Source: an uncultured bacterium (GTDB taxonomy: Bacteria > Planctomycetota > GCA-002687715). Taken from it: a stretch of DNA of 64,000 nucleotides. The position numbers and the translations under genes were made by a program. The stretch covers positions 124,001 to 188,000 of the forward strand of contig CADEGH010000004.1 in assembly GCA_902826835.1 (NCBI GenBank), in the 5' to 3' direction. Shown here in pieces: positions 9,265 through 17,097 of this stretch. Every line of letters begins with the position of its first letter. The stretch's first letter is position 1. The notes under the pieces were generated by a model. That model ran no database searches and was not told the DNA's origin. It was given only the letters and a program-made list of their open reading frames with translations.

Positions 9265-10505
9265 CTCCCACGACACCCCCACCCGAAATAGCGGCCGAAG
9301 TCGCGCGCCAGCTCGCCGCGATTCGGCGCGGCACGGTCAATTTGGTGTCCGAGGCCGAGCTCTCGGCGAAAATCGAACGCAGCCTGATCCACAAGAAGCC
9401 GTTGCGGGTGAAACTCGGGGTCGATCCAACCTCGCCCCTATTACACCTCGGATTCACCGTCCCTTTGACCAAGCTCAGGCTGTTTCAGGATCTGGGACAC
9501 CATCCCGTCCTCATCATCGGCGACGCCACTGCCCTCGTCGGCGATCCGACGGGCCGCAACAAAACGAGGCCGCGCCTCACGCCCGAAGAGGTGGATGGTT
9601 ATTCGAAGACGTACCTCACTCAGGCCGGGAAGGTCTTGGACATGAGTCGGGTAGAGGTCCGCTTCAATCGCGAGTGGCTCGGCAAACTCGACTTCCTCGG
9701 CGTGATCGGATTGACCGCGCGCAGCACGGTGGCACGCCTCATGGAGCGGGAGGACTTCAAATCGCGCTGGACCGAGGGGACCGCCATTCACCTGCACGAG
9801 CTCATCTATCCTCTGCTCCAGGGCTACGACTCCGTGATGGTGCGGGCCGACGTCGAACTCGGAGGATCCGACCAGCTCTTCAATCTGCTCGTCGGACGGG
9901 ATCTGCAAGAGCAGGATGACCAGCCACCCCAGGCCTGCATCACCGGGCCCCTGCTCATCGGTCTCGACGGTCAAAAGAAAATGAGCAAGAGCGCTGGCAA
10001 CACCATCGGGATCACCGAGTCGCCGGAGGACATGGCCCTCAAGGTGATGCGGGTCCCCGATGCTCAGCTCCGCTCCTGGTTCGAACTCTTGACCAAACTC
10101 GCGCTGCCGGAAATCGACGCGATGCTCGCGCCGGATCGCAACCCCAAGGACGCCAAGCTGGCCCTCCTTCGTTACATCGTCGACCAGTACCACGGGGCCG
10201 GGTCGGGCGAGCGGGCCGTTCAGCACTGGACCAAGACGGTGGCGAAGAAGGACGTGGGAGAGGATGCCCCCAAACTTCGGGTGGCGGCTCGTGGTCCTTC
10301 CGCGGAAGGAACTTGGACGATGGTGGAACTCCTCGTCGCCACTGGACTCTGTGCCAGCAAGAGTGAGGCCCGACGCCACTTGGAAGCGGGGGCCGTTTCC
10401 CTCGATGGCAACAAAGTGACTTCGCCGATCGAGCCCGTGCCGATCGCGACCGGCAATTTGCTCCGAGTGGGCCGCCAAAAATACGGCCGCCTCGAAATCG
10501 AGTGA
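9261..10505 (+). CDS. tyrS: Tyrosyl-tRNA synthetase
   Basis: A 414-residue class I aminoacyl-tRNA synthetase that activates tyrosine with ATP and charges tRNA-Tyr in the cytoplasm. The Rossmann domain has the HIGH-type motif HLGF in LGVDPTSPLLHLGF, the ATP-site motif GDATALVGDPTGR, the tyrosine-pocket segment GYDSVMVRADVELGGSDQ and the KMSKS motif in KKMSKSAGN. A C-terminal S4 RNA-binding domain (about 350-410) includes SKSEARRHLEAGAV. The motif spelling fits the TyrRS subgroup with a GDPTGR-type ATP loop. ATG at 9261 is preferred to TTG at 9234, because it gives a 4-base overlap with the upstream gene and a normal N-terminus. Confidence 0.95.
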   Translation: MTPTTPPPEIAAEVARQLAAIRRGTVNLVSEAELSAKIERSLIHKKPLRVKLGVDPTSPLLHLGFTVPLTKLRLFQDLGHHPVLIIGDATALVGDPTGRNKTRPRLTPEEVDGYSKTYLTQAGKVLDMSRVEVRFNREWLGKLDFLGVIGLTARSTVARLMEREDFKSRWTEGTAIHLHELIYPLLQGYDSVMVRADVELGGSDQLFNLLVGRDLQEQDDQPPQACITGPLLIGLDGQKKMSKSAGNTIGITESPEDMALKVMRVPDAQLRSWFELLTKLALPEIDAMLAPDRNPKDAKLALLRYIVDQYHGAGSGERAVQHWTKTVAKKDVGEDAPKLRVAARGPSAEGTWTMVELLVATGLCASKSEARRHLEAGAVSLDGNKVTSPIEPVPIATGNLLRVGRQKYGRLEIE

Positions 10506-10515
10506 AAGAGACCGC

Positions 10516-11823
10516 ATGGACCTGGTAATTGAAGGCGGTTCCATCCCGCGTGGCAACGAGTGGGTGCGCACCGAGATCGGGATCGAACACGGCCAAATCG
10601 TGGAGCTAAGTTCGAAGCGGTTGGAGGGTCGACGGCGCTTCGACGCGCAGGGCGCGTGGGTATTCCCCGGCATGATTGATACCCACGTGCACTTTCGGGA
10701 GCCGGGCCGTACCGACAAAGAGGACTTCGGCACCGGCACCGCCGCGGCCGCCCGCGGTGGCATCACGACCGTGCTGGAGATTCAGAACAACGAGCCCCTC
10801 ATGACCGACTTGGCGGTGCTTGCCGCCAAACACGCGCAGATCGCGCCGAAGGCCCGCGTCAATTACGGTCTGTACGCCAACATCGGCGTGCAAAACCTGC
10901 CCGAACTCGGCAAGCTCGCGTCGGAAGTCGTGGCCTTCAAAGTCTTCATGACCCAGAGTGTCGGCCCTTTGACGGTGACCGGGGTGGGGGATCTCTGGAA
11001 GGCCTTTGCCGCGGTCGCGAAGACCGGCAAACCTCTCGCGGTTCACGCGGAGTCCGACACGATCTGCAAGATCGCGCGGGAGGGTCTGCCGGATCACGTT
11101 TCTTCGCACGTATCGGCGCGGCCCCGCGTCGCGGAATGGGTCGCCGTCGCCGAGGCCATCGAATTGGCGAGAGACACCGGAGTCTGGCTCCATCTCCCTC
11201 ACTTGAGCACGGCTCGCGCGGTGGAACTCGTGGCGGAGGCGCGCCAGAGCGGAATGAGGATTTCGGCCGCGACCTGCCCGCACTATCTCGTGTACACCGC
11301 CGACGACGTCGCCCGGGGAGGGAATGTCTTCAAAGTGAATCCCCCCATCAAGCTGGCCGAGGATCGCACGGGCCTGCTCCGCGGACTCGAGTCTGGAGTC
11401 ATCGATCACGTTCACTCCGACCATGCCCCCCACACGCCTGCGGAAAAGGGAGGGGCCTACACGACCGCGCCCTCGGGCATTGCCGACATCGAACACCAGT
11501 TCCTGATGCTCTACCAGCTCTACCGCGAGGCGAAGTTGTCCCTGTCGGCCCTAGTGAGGGCCACCGCGACCGCGCCCGCCGCTGCGTTCTCCCTGGGAAA
11601 CCGCGGGCAGATCGAAAAAGGCGCACCCGCCGACTTTGTGATCGTCGATCCCGGTCAAAAGACGGTGGTGGCGGCGCAGGACCTGGTGACCAAAGCTCAA
11701 AATTCGCCTTCGATCGGGCGCACCTTCGACGGCCGACTCCGCGCTACTATCGTAGACGGCCACCTCGTCGCCGAGGACGGCCGCCTCCTCGATGTCGCCG
11801 CCTTCGGGCGCCGCATCGCGTGA
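10516..11823 (+). CDS. Dihydroorotase-like cyclic amidohydrolase
   Basis: A 435-residue amidohydrolase-superfamily TIM barrel. Metal-site motifs are in order: DTHVHFREPG (two His), the carboxylated Lys in VAFKVFM, HAES, HLPHLS, and HSDHAPHTPAEK, which matches the second class I dihydroorotase signature. Dihydroorotase closes carbamoyl-aspartate to dihydroorotate in pyrimidine synthesis. The usual MPNT-x-P substrate loop reads EIQNNEP; the Asn is kept but the surrounding residues differ, so hydantoinase or allantoinase activity cannot be excluded. It lies 10 bases after tyrS and no other pyrimidine gene is adjacent. Confidence 0.75.
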   Translation: MDLVIEGGSIPRGNEWVRTEIGIEHGQIVELSSKRLEGRRRFDAQGAWVFPGMIDTHVHFREPGRTDKEDFGTGTAAAARGGITTVLEIQNNEPLMTDLAVLAAKHAQIAPKARVNYGLYANIGVQNLPELGKLASEVVAFKVFMTQSVGPLTVTGVGDLWKAFAAVAKTGKPLAVHAESDTICKIAREGLPDHVSSHVSARPRVAEWVAVAEAIELARDTGVWLHLPHLSTARAVELVAEARQSGMRISAATCPHYLVYTADDVARGGNVFKVNPPIKLAEDRTGLLRGLESGVIDHVHSDHAPHTPAEKGGAYTTAPSGIADIEHQFLMLYQLYREAKLSLSALVRATATAPAAAFSLGNRGQIEKGAPADFVIVDPGQKTVVAAQDLVTKAQNSPSIGRTFDGRLRATIVDGHLVAEDGRLLDVAAFGRRIA

Positions 11824-11867
11824 CCGATCAGCATTCCTTCGACCCTCGTTCCCGGAGGTTCACCGCC

Positions 11868-13361
11868 ATGAATTACCTGCGCACGCTTCTCGTGTGGACC
11901 CTCGCCGTGGGCGTTGCCCACGCGGACGACGTCACCCTCAAGAGTGGCGCCGTTCACAAAGACTTGACCCTCGTGAAAGAGTCAGACAAAGGGCTCGAGT
12001 TTCTGACCCTCGACGGCAAGAAGCTCTCCTTTTCCAAAGACTCGGTGATCCGCCACGAGAAGAAGCCGACGGCGCGGGATGAATTCAAGACGAAGCTGGC
12101 GGCCGTAGACAAGAAGGACGCGGGCGCCCTGACGGAACTCGGGAAGTGGGCCAAGGAGGCCGGTCTGTCCAAAGAAGCCCGCCAGTGCGGCCAGGACGCC
12201 GTCAAAATTGCGCCCGATCACGCGGACGCCCGCCTTTTGCTCGGGCAACGCAAGGTGGGGGACAAGTGGCTCTCCGAGGCGGATGCCAAACGCAGCGAGG
12301 ATGCGGCGAAGGAAGCCGACTACAAAGCGCGCGGCTTCAAGAAAGTCGGAGACACCTGGTACTCCCCAGCCGACCACGCTCGCGTGACCGCCGGCTTCGT
12401 GCCCCACGAAAACACCTGGGTCAAAAAAGAGATCAAAGAAAAGATCGACAAGGAAGGCTGGGTCTTCGCGGAGGGCGAGTGGGTCTCTCCCGCCGACAAG
12501 GAGAAAATCGATGCGGGCTTCCGCATGCACGAGGGGAAGTGGGTCGCCATCGCCGAGCTTGATCCCCTATTCACGAGCCTCGACAAGCCGTGGGTTCATC
12601 GCTCCGAGCACTTCGAGGTCAGGAGCAACCTCTCCCACGCGAAGGGCAGGGTGTACGTCGACATCGCCGAGCACACCTATTCGCTCGTCACAAAGCTCTT
12701 GGGCAGCGAACCCGACTTGCTCGGCAAGCGTGGTCCGATCGTCCTCATCGTCGGCGCCAAAATGGCCGACTACAAGAAGCTCGGTCAGGCCGCCAAGACG
12801 GACTTCGATGCCGTTCGATCCAGCAGTTTCGGCGGCTTCTACGAGTCCGCTTACGGGGACGGTCGAGGCGCCGCCTGCACCTACTACCTCGAGATCAGAC
12901 CCCACGATACGTACTTCCCCGCCCACGCGGTGACCCACGCGATCATTGACCGATTCGCGAAGACTCAGGGCCTGAATGCCCCACTCCTGGACGCGGTCGC
13001 CGGCTACGGAGCAGGCGGGTACAAGGGCACGTACTACCCGCGGGACCAGTTCTATTGGTTGTTCTCGGCGGGCAAACAGAACCTGCTTCCCGCCGCGAGC
13101 GAGTTGCTCAATCGGGTCCAGATCAAGAACGAGGCCAGCATGGCCCATGCGGGCCTGCTCTTGCACTACGCGTCCCTGAAAAACGAAGCGGCCTTCAAGT
13201 CGTTCTGGCCGAAGTTCCTCGCGAGCAAGGCCGGTCCGAAGGAGTTCCTCGTCGAGGTTTTGGGCCAAGACGGCAAGCTCGACACCGCAGCCCTGGATAA
13301 GGACTTTGAGGCCTTCCTAAAGGACTACCGGGCGAAATGGCGACCCTGGGACAAGAAATGA
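11868..13361 (+). CDS. Secreted protein with degenerate gluzincin-type peptidase domain
   Basis: A 497-residue secreted protein with a signal peptide at 1-20 (ending AHADD) and GGAGG 15 bases before the ATG. Residues 20-60 resemble a short beta module (VTLKSGAVHKDLTLVKE). Residues about 145-228 hold three copies of a repeat built on GF-x(3-6)-W-x(5-8)-D/A, for example GFKKVGDTWYSPADHA. The C-terminal half (about 245-490) begins EHFEVRSN, a hallmark of planctomycete secreted gluzincin-like domains, but the metal motif is H353-A-V-T-H357 with no catalytic Glu. The downstream third-ligand region reads LLDAVAGYGA. It looks like an inactive peptidase fold used for binding. No named family is assigned. 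Confidence 0.65.
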   Translation: MNYLRTLLVWTLAVGVAHADDVTLKSGAVHKDLTLVKESDKGLEFLTLDGKKLSFSKDSVIRHEKKPTARDEFKTKLAAVDKKDAGALTELGKWAKEAGLSKEARQCGQDAVKIAPDHADARLLLGQRKVGDKWLSEADAKRSEDAAKEADYKARGFKKVGDTWYSPADHARVTAGFVPHENTWVKKEIKEKIDKEGWVFAEGEWVSPADKEKIDAGFRMHEGKWVAIAELDPLFTSLDKPWVHRSEHFEVRSNLSHAKGRVYVDIAEHTYSLVTKLLGSEPDLLGKRGPIVLIVGAKMADYKKLGQAAKTDFDAVRSSSFGGFYESAYGDGRGAACTYYLEIRPHDTYFPAHAVTHAIIDRFAKTQGLNAPLLDAVAGYGAGGYKGTYYPRDQFYWLFSAGKQNLLPAASELLNRVQIKNEASMAHAGLLLHYASLKNEAAFKSFWPKFLASKAGPKEFLVEVLGQDGKLDTAALDKDFEAFLKDYRAKWRPWDKK

Positions 13362-13369
13362 CGGGGGGA

Positions 13370-13562
13370 GGGGCTTGACGAAAGCTTGATCAGGCCCCAC
13401 ACTCCTGCGCATGCGGTTGGCCAGCGGAGCATCGGCTCCGTATGGACCACCGGCGGGCCGACTGCCAGGCCCGCCGAGTTTAGGGATGCGAGGACGCTCG
13501 GATGCCTCGCTGGGAAAGACGTGCATAAGAAGGGGCGCGAATCCACCACCCCCCTGGTGGAT
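13370..13562 (+). other. Cluster of five hairpins upstream of the small Cys-rich gene
   Basis: Between two genes lie five potential hairpins in 193 bases. They are GGGGCTTGA/TCAGGCCCC (13370-13378, 13390-13398), CGGAGC/GCTCCG (13425-13430, 13435-13440), a 9-bp CGGCGGGCC/GGCCCGCCG (13451-13459, 13468-13476), GCGAGG/CCTCGC (13488-13493, 13505-13510) and ATCCACCA/TGGTGGAT (13541-13548, 13555-13562). The first may end the upstream transcript. The rest could be a leader or a small RNA. I compared it by eye with 6S, tmRNA, SRP RNA and RNase P and found no convincing match. Confidence 0.35.
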
Positions 13563-13575
13563 TGCGAATTCCTAC

Positions 13576-13926
13576 ATGAAGTCGTGTCATCGTTGTCATG
13601 CGGCCTGGGATGAACCGGGAGACCCCGGATTCAATAACACCTGTTCGAAATGTGGCATGGCTCTGCATGCCTGCGCCAATTGTGTGCACTTCGTGCCACG
13701 CGGCCAGGTGCGCTGTCTCGTGCCCAACGTAGCGATCGTTCAGGATCCCCTCGGCAGCAATCGCTGCCTCCACTTCGACTTCGCTCGAGCTGGACAGATT
13801 CACCAAATGCCGGCCGGAATGCCGGCGGTGGCGGTGGCCCCGCGCACCACCACGCATTTTCAGCCGGGAAAAATCAACGACCCCGCGGCCGCGCGGCGCC
13901 ATTTCGAGCAGCTTTTCGGCGGATAG
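13576..13926 (+). CDS. Small Cys-rich zinc-ribbon-like protein
   Basis: A 116-residue protein with three CxxC pairs in its first 45 residues (CHRC, CSKC, CANC), then further Cys in GQVRCLVP and NRCLHF, a pattern expected of one or two zinc ribbons. The C-terminal 45 residues are Pro/Ala-rich and probably disordered, with a final helix RRHFEQLFGG. I do not know its function. ATG at 13576 is chosen because the zinc pattern begins immediately; the frame stays open to ATG at 13411, but that extension covers the hairpin cluster and is Pro/Gly/Arg-rich. It faces the VWA gene tail to tail, 23 bases away. Confidence 0.65.
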   Translation: MKSCHRCHAAWDEPGDPGFNNTCSKCGMALHACANCVHFVPRGQVRCLVPNVAIVQDPLGSNRCLHFDFARAGQIHQMPAGMPAVAVAPRTTTHFQPGKINDPAAARRHFEQLFGG

Positions 13927-13949
13927 AGCACCCGCCTAGGGTCATGGGC

Positions 13950-15485
13950 TCAGGGGGCCGCGACGTAACGGCCGCCGGTGGCCTCTGCCATGCCCTTCAA
14001 GAGCTCCTTCGAGTGATCCGGTCCCACGCCAATGGTGTGAAGGACCAGCCGCGCCATTTCGTTCTGCCGAGCGATTTCCCGCGTGATTTCGGAGGGAGTT
14101 CGCAGACGACCCGCGGTCGGAATACCGTCGGTCAACAGGAAGACGGTCTCCACCCGGATCCGCTTGTCGAGCTTGGCATCGGAGCCGCGTCCGGACATCA
14201 GGAGTGCCTCGACGGGGTCGTACAGGTTGGTCTCGCCGGTCGCGGTGAGCGCCCGCACCCACGCGACCAGCGCTCGCCGGGTAGTGGCATCCAACTTCAA
14301 GAGTTCGGGAGCATAAGACTGTGCCCGATCGCTGTACGCCGTGACATTGACTCGCGTTCCGACCGGCAAGCTCTCGAGCGATCGGATGAGCTCGCGCTTG
14401 GCGCGCTCCAACTTGGTTTCGTGCTTCGGGCCCTGACCGGTGACTCCCGACGCCAAGGCCGGCTCGTTCATGCTTCCGGACACGTCGAGCAGATACACCA
14501 CCGACTCGGCCCGGAATTGAATCCCGTAGTAGTGCGCGAGATTCTCGGGCTCGCCTTTCTTGGCGCCGTCTCGCTTGCCCGCCGTCGGCCGCTTCCAGCT
14601 CAGCTTCGAACGTTCCCACCAGTCCGTCCACGCCAGGGCACTCTCGTGGAAACTGACTCCGGTGAGCGCCTCCAGGGTGGCGATGGACTCGTCCAGAAGC
14701 AAGCCACGCTCCTTGGACAACCTTCCGATAGCCGCCGTGATCGCATCGGCTCCACCCACACGCTTGAGGGCCCTCAATGCGCTCAAGCGCACCGCGTCCG
14801 CGGGGTCTTCGAGGAGCGGCAACACCCCGGCTTCGGACTCCGGCTGGCCCTGGATTCCGAGGCAATCCACCGCCCCTAGACGCAGCCGCGGTTCCTTCGC
14901 CGTCAAGTCCGCGGCGATGGCGACTCGGCAATCTTCGCGCGGAAACTGTGCACAAACTCGCAGCCCTTCGAGTCGAGCCCGCGAATCGGCCTCACTTCGG
15001 ATGCGCGCGATCATGTCGGTGAATGCCACGGTGAGTTTGGGCTCTCCGAGTTCGCGAATGCTGTCGCGCACTCCCTTTTGGAGGGCCTTCGCCTCGTCGA
15101 ACAACCAGCCGTGTTCCGTGCGCAGCACGAGCAGATCTCCCTGGCCGCGCTGCAGTTTTTCCAGGGCCGCGTCGCGACGCGACGCCGGCAATTTGCTCAA
15201 TTGGCTTTCGTCCTGAATGGCCACCAGGGTCTGACGGTCGATTTGTTGTTCGAGCGACCCGAGCCGCTGACCGACCCGCATGAGCGCGTCCACCATGACC
15301 GGGACGAGTTCCGGATTTCGCTCTGCGGCAATGTCCTTGGCGAGCGCGACCCGCTGGCCAGAACCCGGGCGGTTGCGCATTTCCTCGTAGGCCTTGGTCA
15401 AGCGGGCCGCGTCGGACTCTTGCCCCGCGCAACGCAGCACCATGACCCAGGTCAGAATCAAGATCGTAGTCAACCGAGAGCTCAT
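13950..15485 (-). CDS. Secreted HEAT-repeat and von Willebrand factor A domain protein
   Basis: A 511-residue protein with an N-terminal hydrophobic signal (residues 1-21, ending CAGQE). Helical, partly HEAT-like repeats occupy about 25-290 (for example RLGAVDCLGIQG and RLSALRALKRVGG). A C-terminal VWA domain (about 325-511) has a complete metal-ion-dependent adhesion site: DVSGS, the Thr in TGETN and the Asp in LLTDG. VWA domains bind protein ligands through the bound metal, so this is likely an exported binding or scaffolding protein. Its start lies 4 bases downstream of the symporter stop, suggesting one transcript. No ligand can be named. Confidence 0.8.
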   Translation of the reverse strand: MSSRLTTILILTWVMVLRCAGQESDAARLTKAYEEMRNRPGSGQRVALAKDIAAERNPELVPVMVDALMRVGQRLGSLEQQIDRQTLVAIQDESQLSKLPASRRDAALEKLQRGQGDLLVLRTEHGWLFDEAKALQKGVRDSIRELGEPKLTVAFTDMIARIRSEADSRARLEGLRVCAQFPREDCRVAIAADLTAKEPRLRLGAVDCLGIQGQPESEAGVLPLLEDPADAVRLSALRALKRVGGADAITAAIGRLSKERGLLLDESIATLEALTGVSFHESALAWTDWWERSKLSWKRPTAGKRDGAKKGEPENLAHYYGIQFRAESVVYLLDVSGSMNEPALASGVTGQGPKHETKLERAKRELIRSLESLPVGTRVNVTAYSDRAQSYAPELLKLDATTRRALVAWVRALTATGETNLYDPVEALLMSGRGSDAKLDKRIRVETVFLLTDGIPTAGRLRTPSEITREIARQNEMARLVLHTIGVGPDHSKELLKGMAEATGGRYVAAP

Positions 15486-15489
15486 GGGA

Positions 15490-16914
15490 TCAGGCTACCA
15501 GGGATGTCGACCGGCTCGACCCACGCCGGGGCGGCATCAAGCTCAGCAGCAAGAACGCGCCCACCGAAGCCGAGAGCGATACGAGAAACGAGTAACGGCT
15601 GAACCACTCCGGTAGAGAATTCCGCAATGCCGAAGACTCGGGCAGAAACGGGACGGACGAGCACAACACACCGACGAGCAGACTCCCGACCGCCGCGAGG
15701 GGCGTGCCCAGGGTGGTGAATAGCCCGAAGCACAGCAGGACGACCAGCCCCGCCGACCCGTAGCTGGAGGCCAGGTCCGCCATTCCGCTGATGCTCTCGG
15801 CCTCGAGCGCCATCCAAGTCGCTAGCCCTGCCGCGAGGAACGCGATGGCGCGCACGTACCAGAGGGATTGGCCGCCCTCCGAGCGCGGTCGGAATTTCAG
15901 GACGTTGGTGACAAACAAGCTCGCGGAAACCAGCAGGCAACTGTCGATGGTCGAGAGCACGGCCGCGACGATCGCCCCGGAAAAGACGAAATAGAGACCC
16001 CGGGGCAGGAGTTCCCTGGCTACGGCGGGCAGCATGTGTTCCGGATCTTCGAGCGAGCCCACCAAGTCGGTACCGAGCAAACCAATTCCGATCGGGATCA
16101 TCCCTAGGGCCACGTAGAGCCCGGAGGCGCCAGCGGCCGACCAGCGCGCCACCCGTTCGCTGCGGCTCGCCAAGACCCTGGCAATGAGCTCCTGCGCCAC
16201 CAGCGACCCCAACGCGGTTCGGGTCCAGCCTTCCCAAATGTCGAGTCCGGAGCTCGCCTGCGGAGACCACGCCAAACGCTCGGCGGGCAGCGCCGACAGG
16301 GCGCCGGAGACACTTCCGACTCGCTCAAGGAGCAACCAGCCCAAAACCACCAGGCCCAGAGCCAAGAGCAACCCCTGCACCAGGTCGGTCCAGGCGTCCG
16401 CGAGGAGACCACCCACTGTCGTGTACGCCGCCACGACGGTTGCCGCCACGGCGATGCTCCATCCGAGTTCGATCCCGCCGACTTCCGAGAGCACTTGACC
16501 GAAGGCCCGCAGTTGGGCGGCAGCCCAAAACAAGCTAGTTGGAATCATCAACAGCGCGGCAACCCGTTCGGCCACCGGGCCGAAGCGGGCGCGGAAGAGA
16601 TCCGCCAGAGTGGTGAAGCCACGACGACGAAGCGGACCCGCGAACACGAGCCCGGTGAGGAGGAGACACAGCCCGTAGCCAAAGGGGTCGCCGGAGGCAC
16701 CCGCGAGCCCTTCGGCGTGCACGCGGCCGGCGGTGCCTACACAGGCTTCGGCACCGAACCAAGTGGCGAAGATCGTGAACACACACAGGGTCGGGCCCAG
16801 GCTTCGTCCCGCCAAGAGATAGTCGTCGCGCGTCTGCACCCGCCGCGACACCCAGACTCCGAGGCCGATTTGAGCCCCGATGAACGCCAACAGAAACCAG
16901 CCGTCTTCGCGCAT
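15490..16914 (-). CDS. Sodium:solute symporter family protein
   Basis: A 474-residue inner-membrane transporter with about 12-13 hydrophobic helices. It shows features of the SSF family: DDYLLAGRSLG near the N-terminus, a Phe-Ala-Thr-Trp-Phe-Gly-Ala block in helix 2, YTTVGGLLADAWTD-VQG in helix 5 and the sodium-site-like STIDSCLLVSAS segment in helix 8. Members import sugars, amino acids, vitamins or anions with sodium. The substrate is not predictable here. ATG at 16914 gives a standard N-terminus; TTG at 16950 would add 12 residues. The gene is followed after 4 bases by the VWA gene. Confidence 0.85.
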   Translation of the reverse strand: MREDGWFLLAFIGAQIGLGVWVSRRVQTRDDYLLAGRSLGPTLCVFTIFATWFGAEACVGTAGRVHAEGLAGASGDPFGYGLCLLLTGLVFAGPLRRRGFTTLADLFRARFGPVAERVAALLMIPTSLFWAAAQLRAFGQVLSEVGGIELGWSIAVAATVVAAYTTVGGLLADAWTDLVQGLLLALGLVVLGWLLLERVGSVSGALSALPAERLAWSPQASSGLDIWEGWTRTALGSLVAQELIARVLASRSERVARWSAAGASGLYVALGMIPIGIGLLGTDLVGSLEDPEHMLPAVARELLPRGLYFVFSGAIVAAVLSTIDSCLLVSASLFVTNVLKFRPRSEGGQSLWYVRAIAFLAAGLATWMALEAESISGMADLASSYGSAGLVVLLCFGLFTTLGTPLAAVGSLLVGVLCSSVPFLPESSALRNSLPEWFSRYSFLVSLSASVGAFLLLSLMPPRRGSSRSTSLVA

Positions 16915-16992
16915 GGAGGCGCAGTCTCCAGAGTCAGGGCGGAAGTACAAGCCGGGCCACTAACGCGGGCTGGTTCGCACTGGAATCGCACG

Positions 16993-17014
16993 AAAACCCT
17001 GGGAATTACCAGGG
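16993..17014 (-). terminator. Probable terminator hairpin downstream of the inositol-phosphate synthase gene
   Basis: Read on the minus strand, CCCTGG pairs with CCAGGG around a 6-base AT-rich loop (17014-17009 with 17002-16997), followed by TTTT (16996-16993). It is short, but the T-run and position between ino1 and the symporter gene support termination, or attenuation before the symporter. Confidence 0.45.
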
Positions 17015-17097
17015 GCCCGTATAAGTAACATAATATTGATTATCGGACGTTGTGGGTTTCCCCGGACGGGTCCAAAGAACCGTGAACGAGTCCCCTC

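Noticed and set aside
13370..13562. tmRNA, 6S RNA, RNase P or SRP RNA in the hairpin cluster
   Set aside because: Hairpins are plentiful, but I could not find the tRNA-like ends, the RNase P core motif, the SRP Alu/S motif or the 6S central bubble.
13411..13575. N-terminal extension of the Cys-rich protein to ATG at 13411
   Set aside because: The frame is open, but the added residues are Pro/Gly/Arg-rich and overlap the hairpin cluster; the ATG at 13576 leads straight into the CxxC motif.
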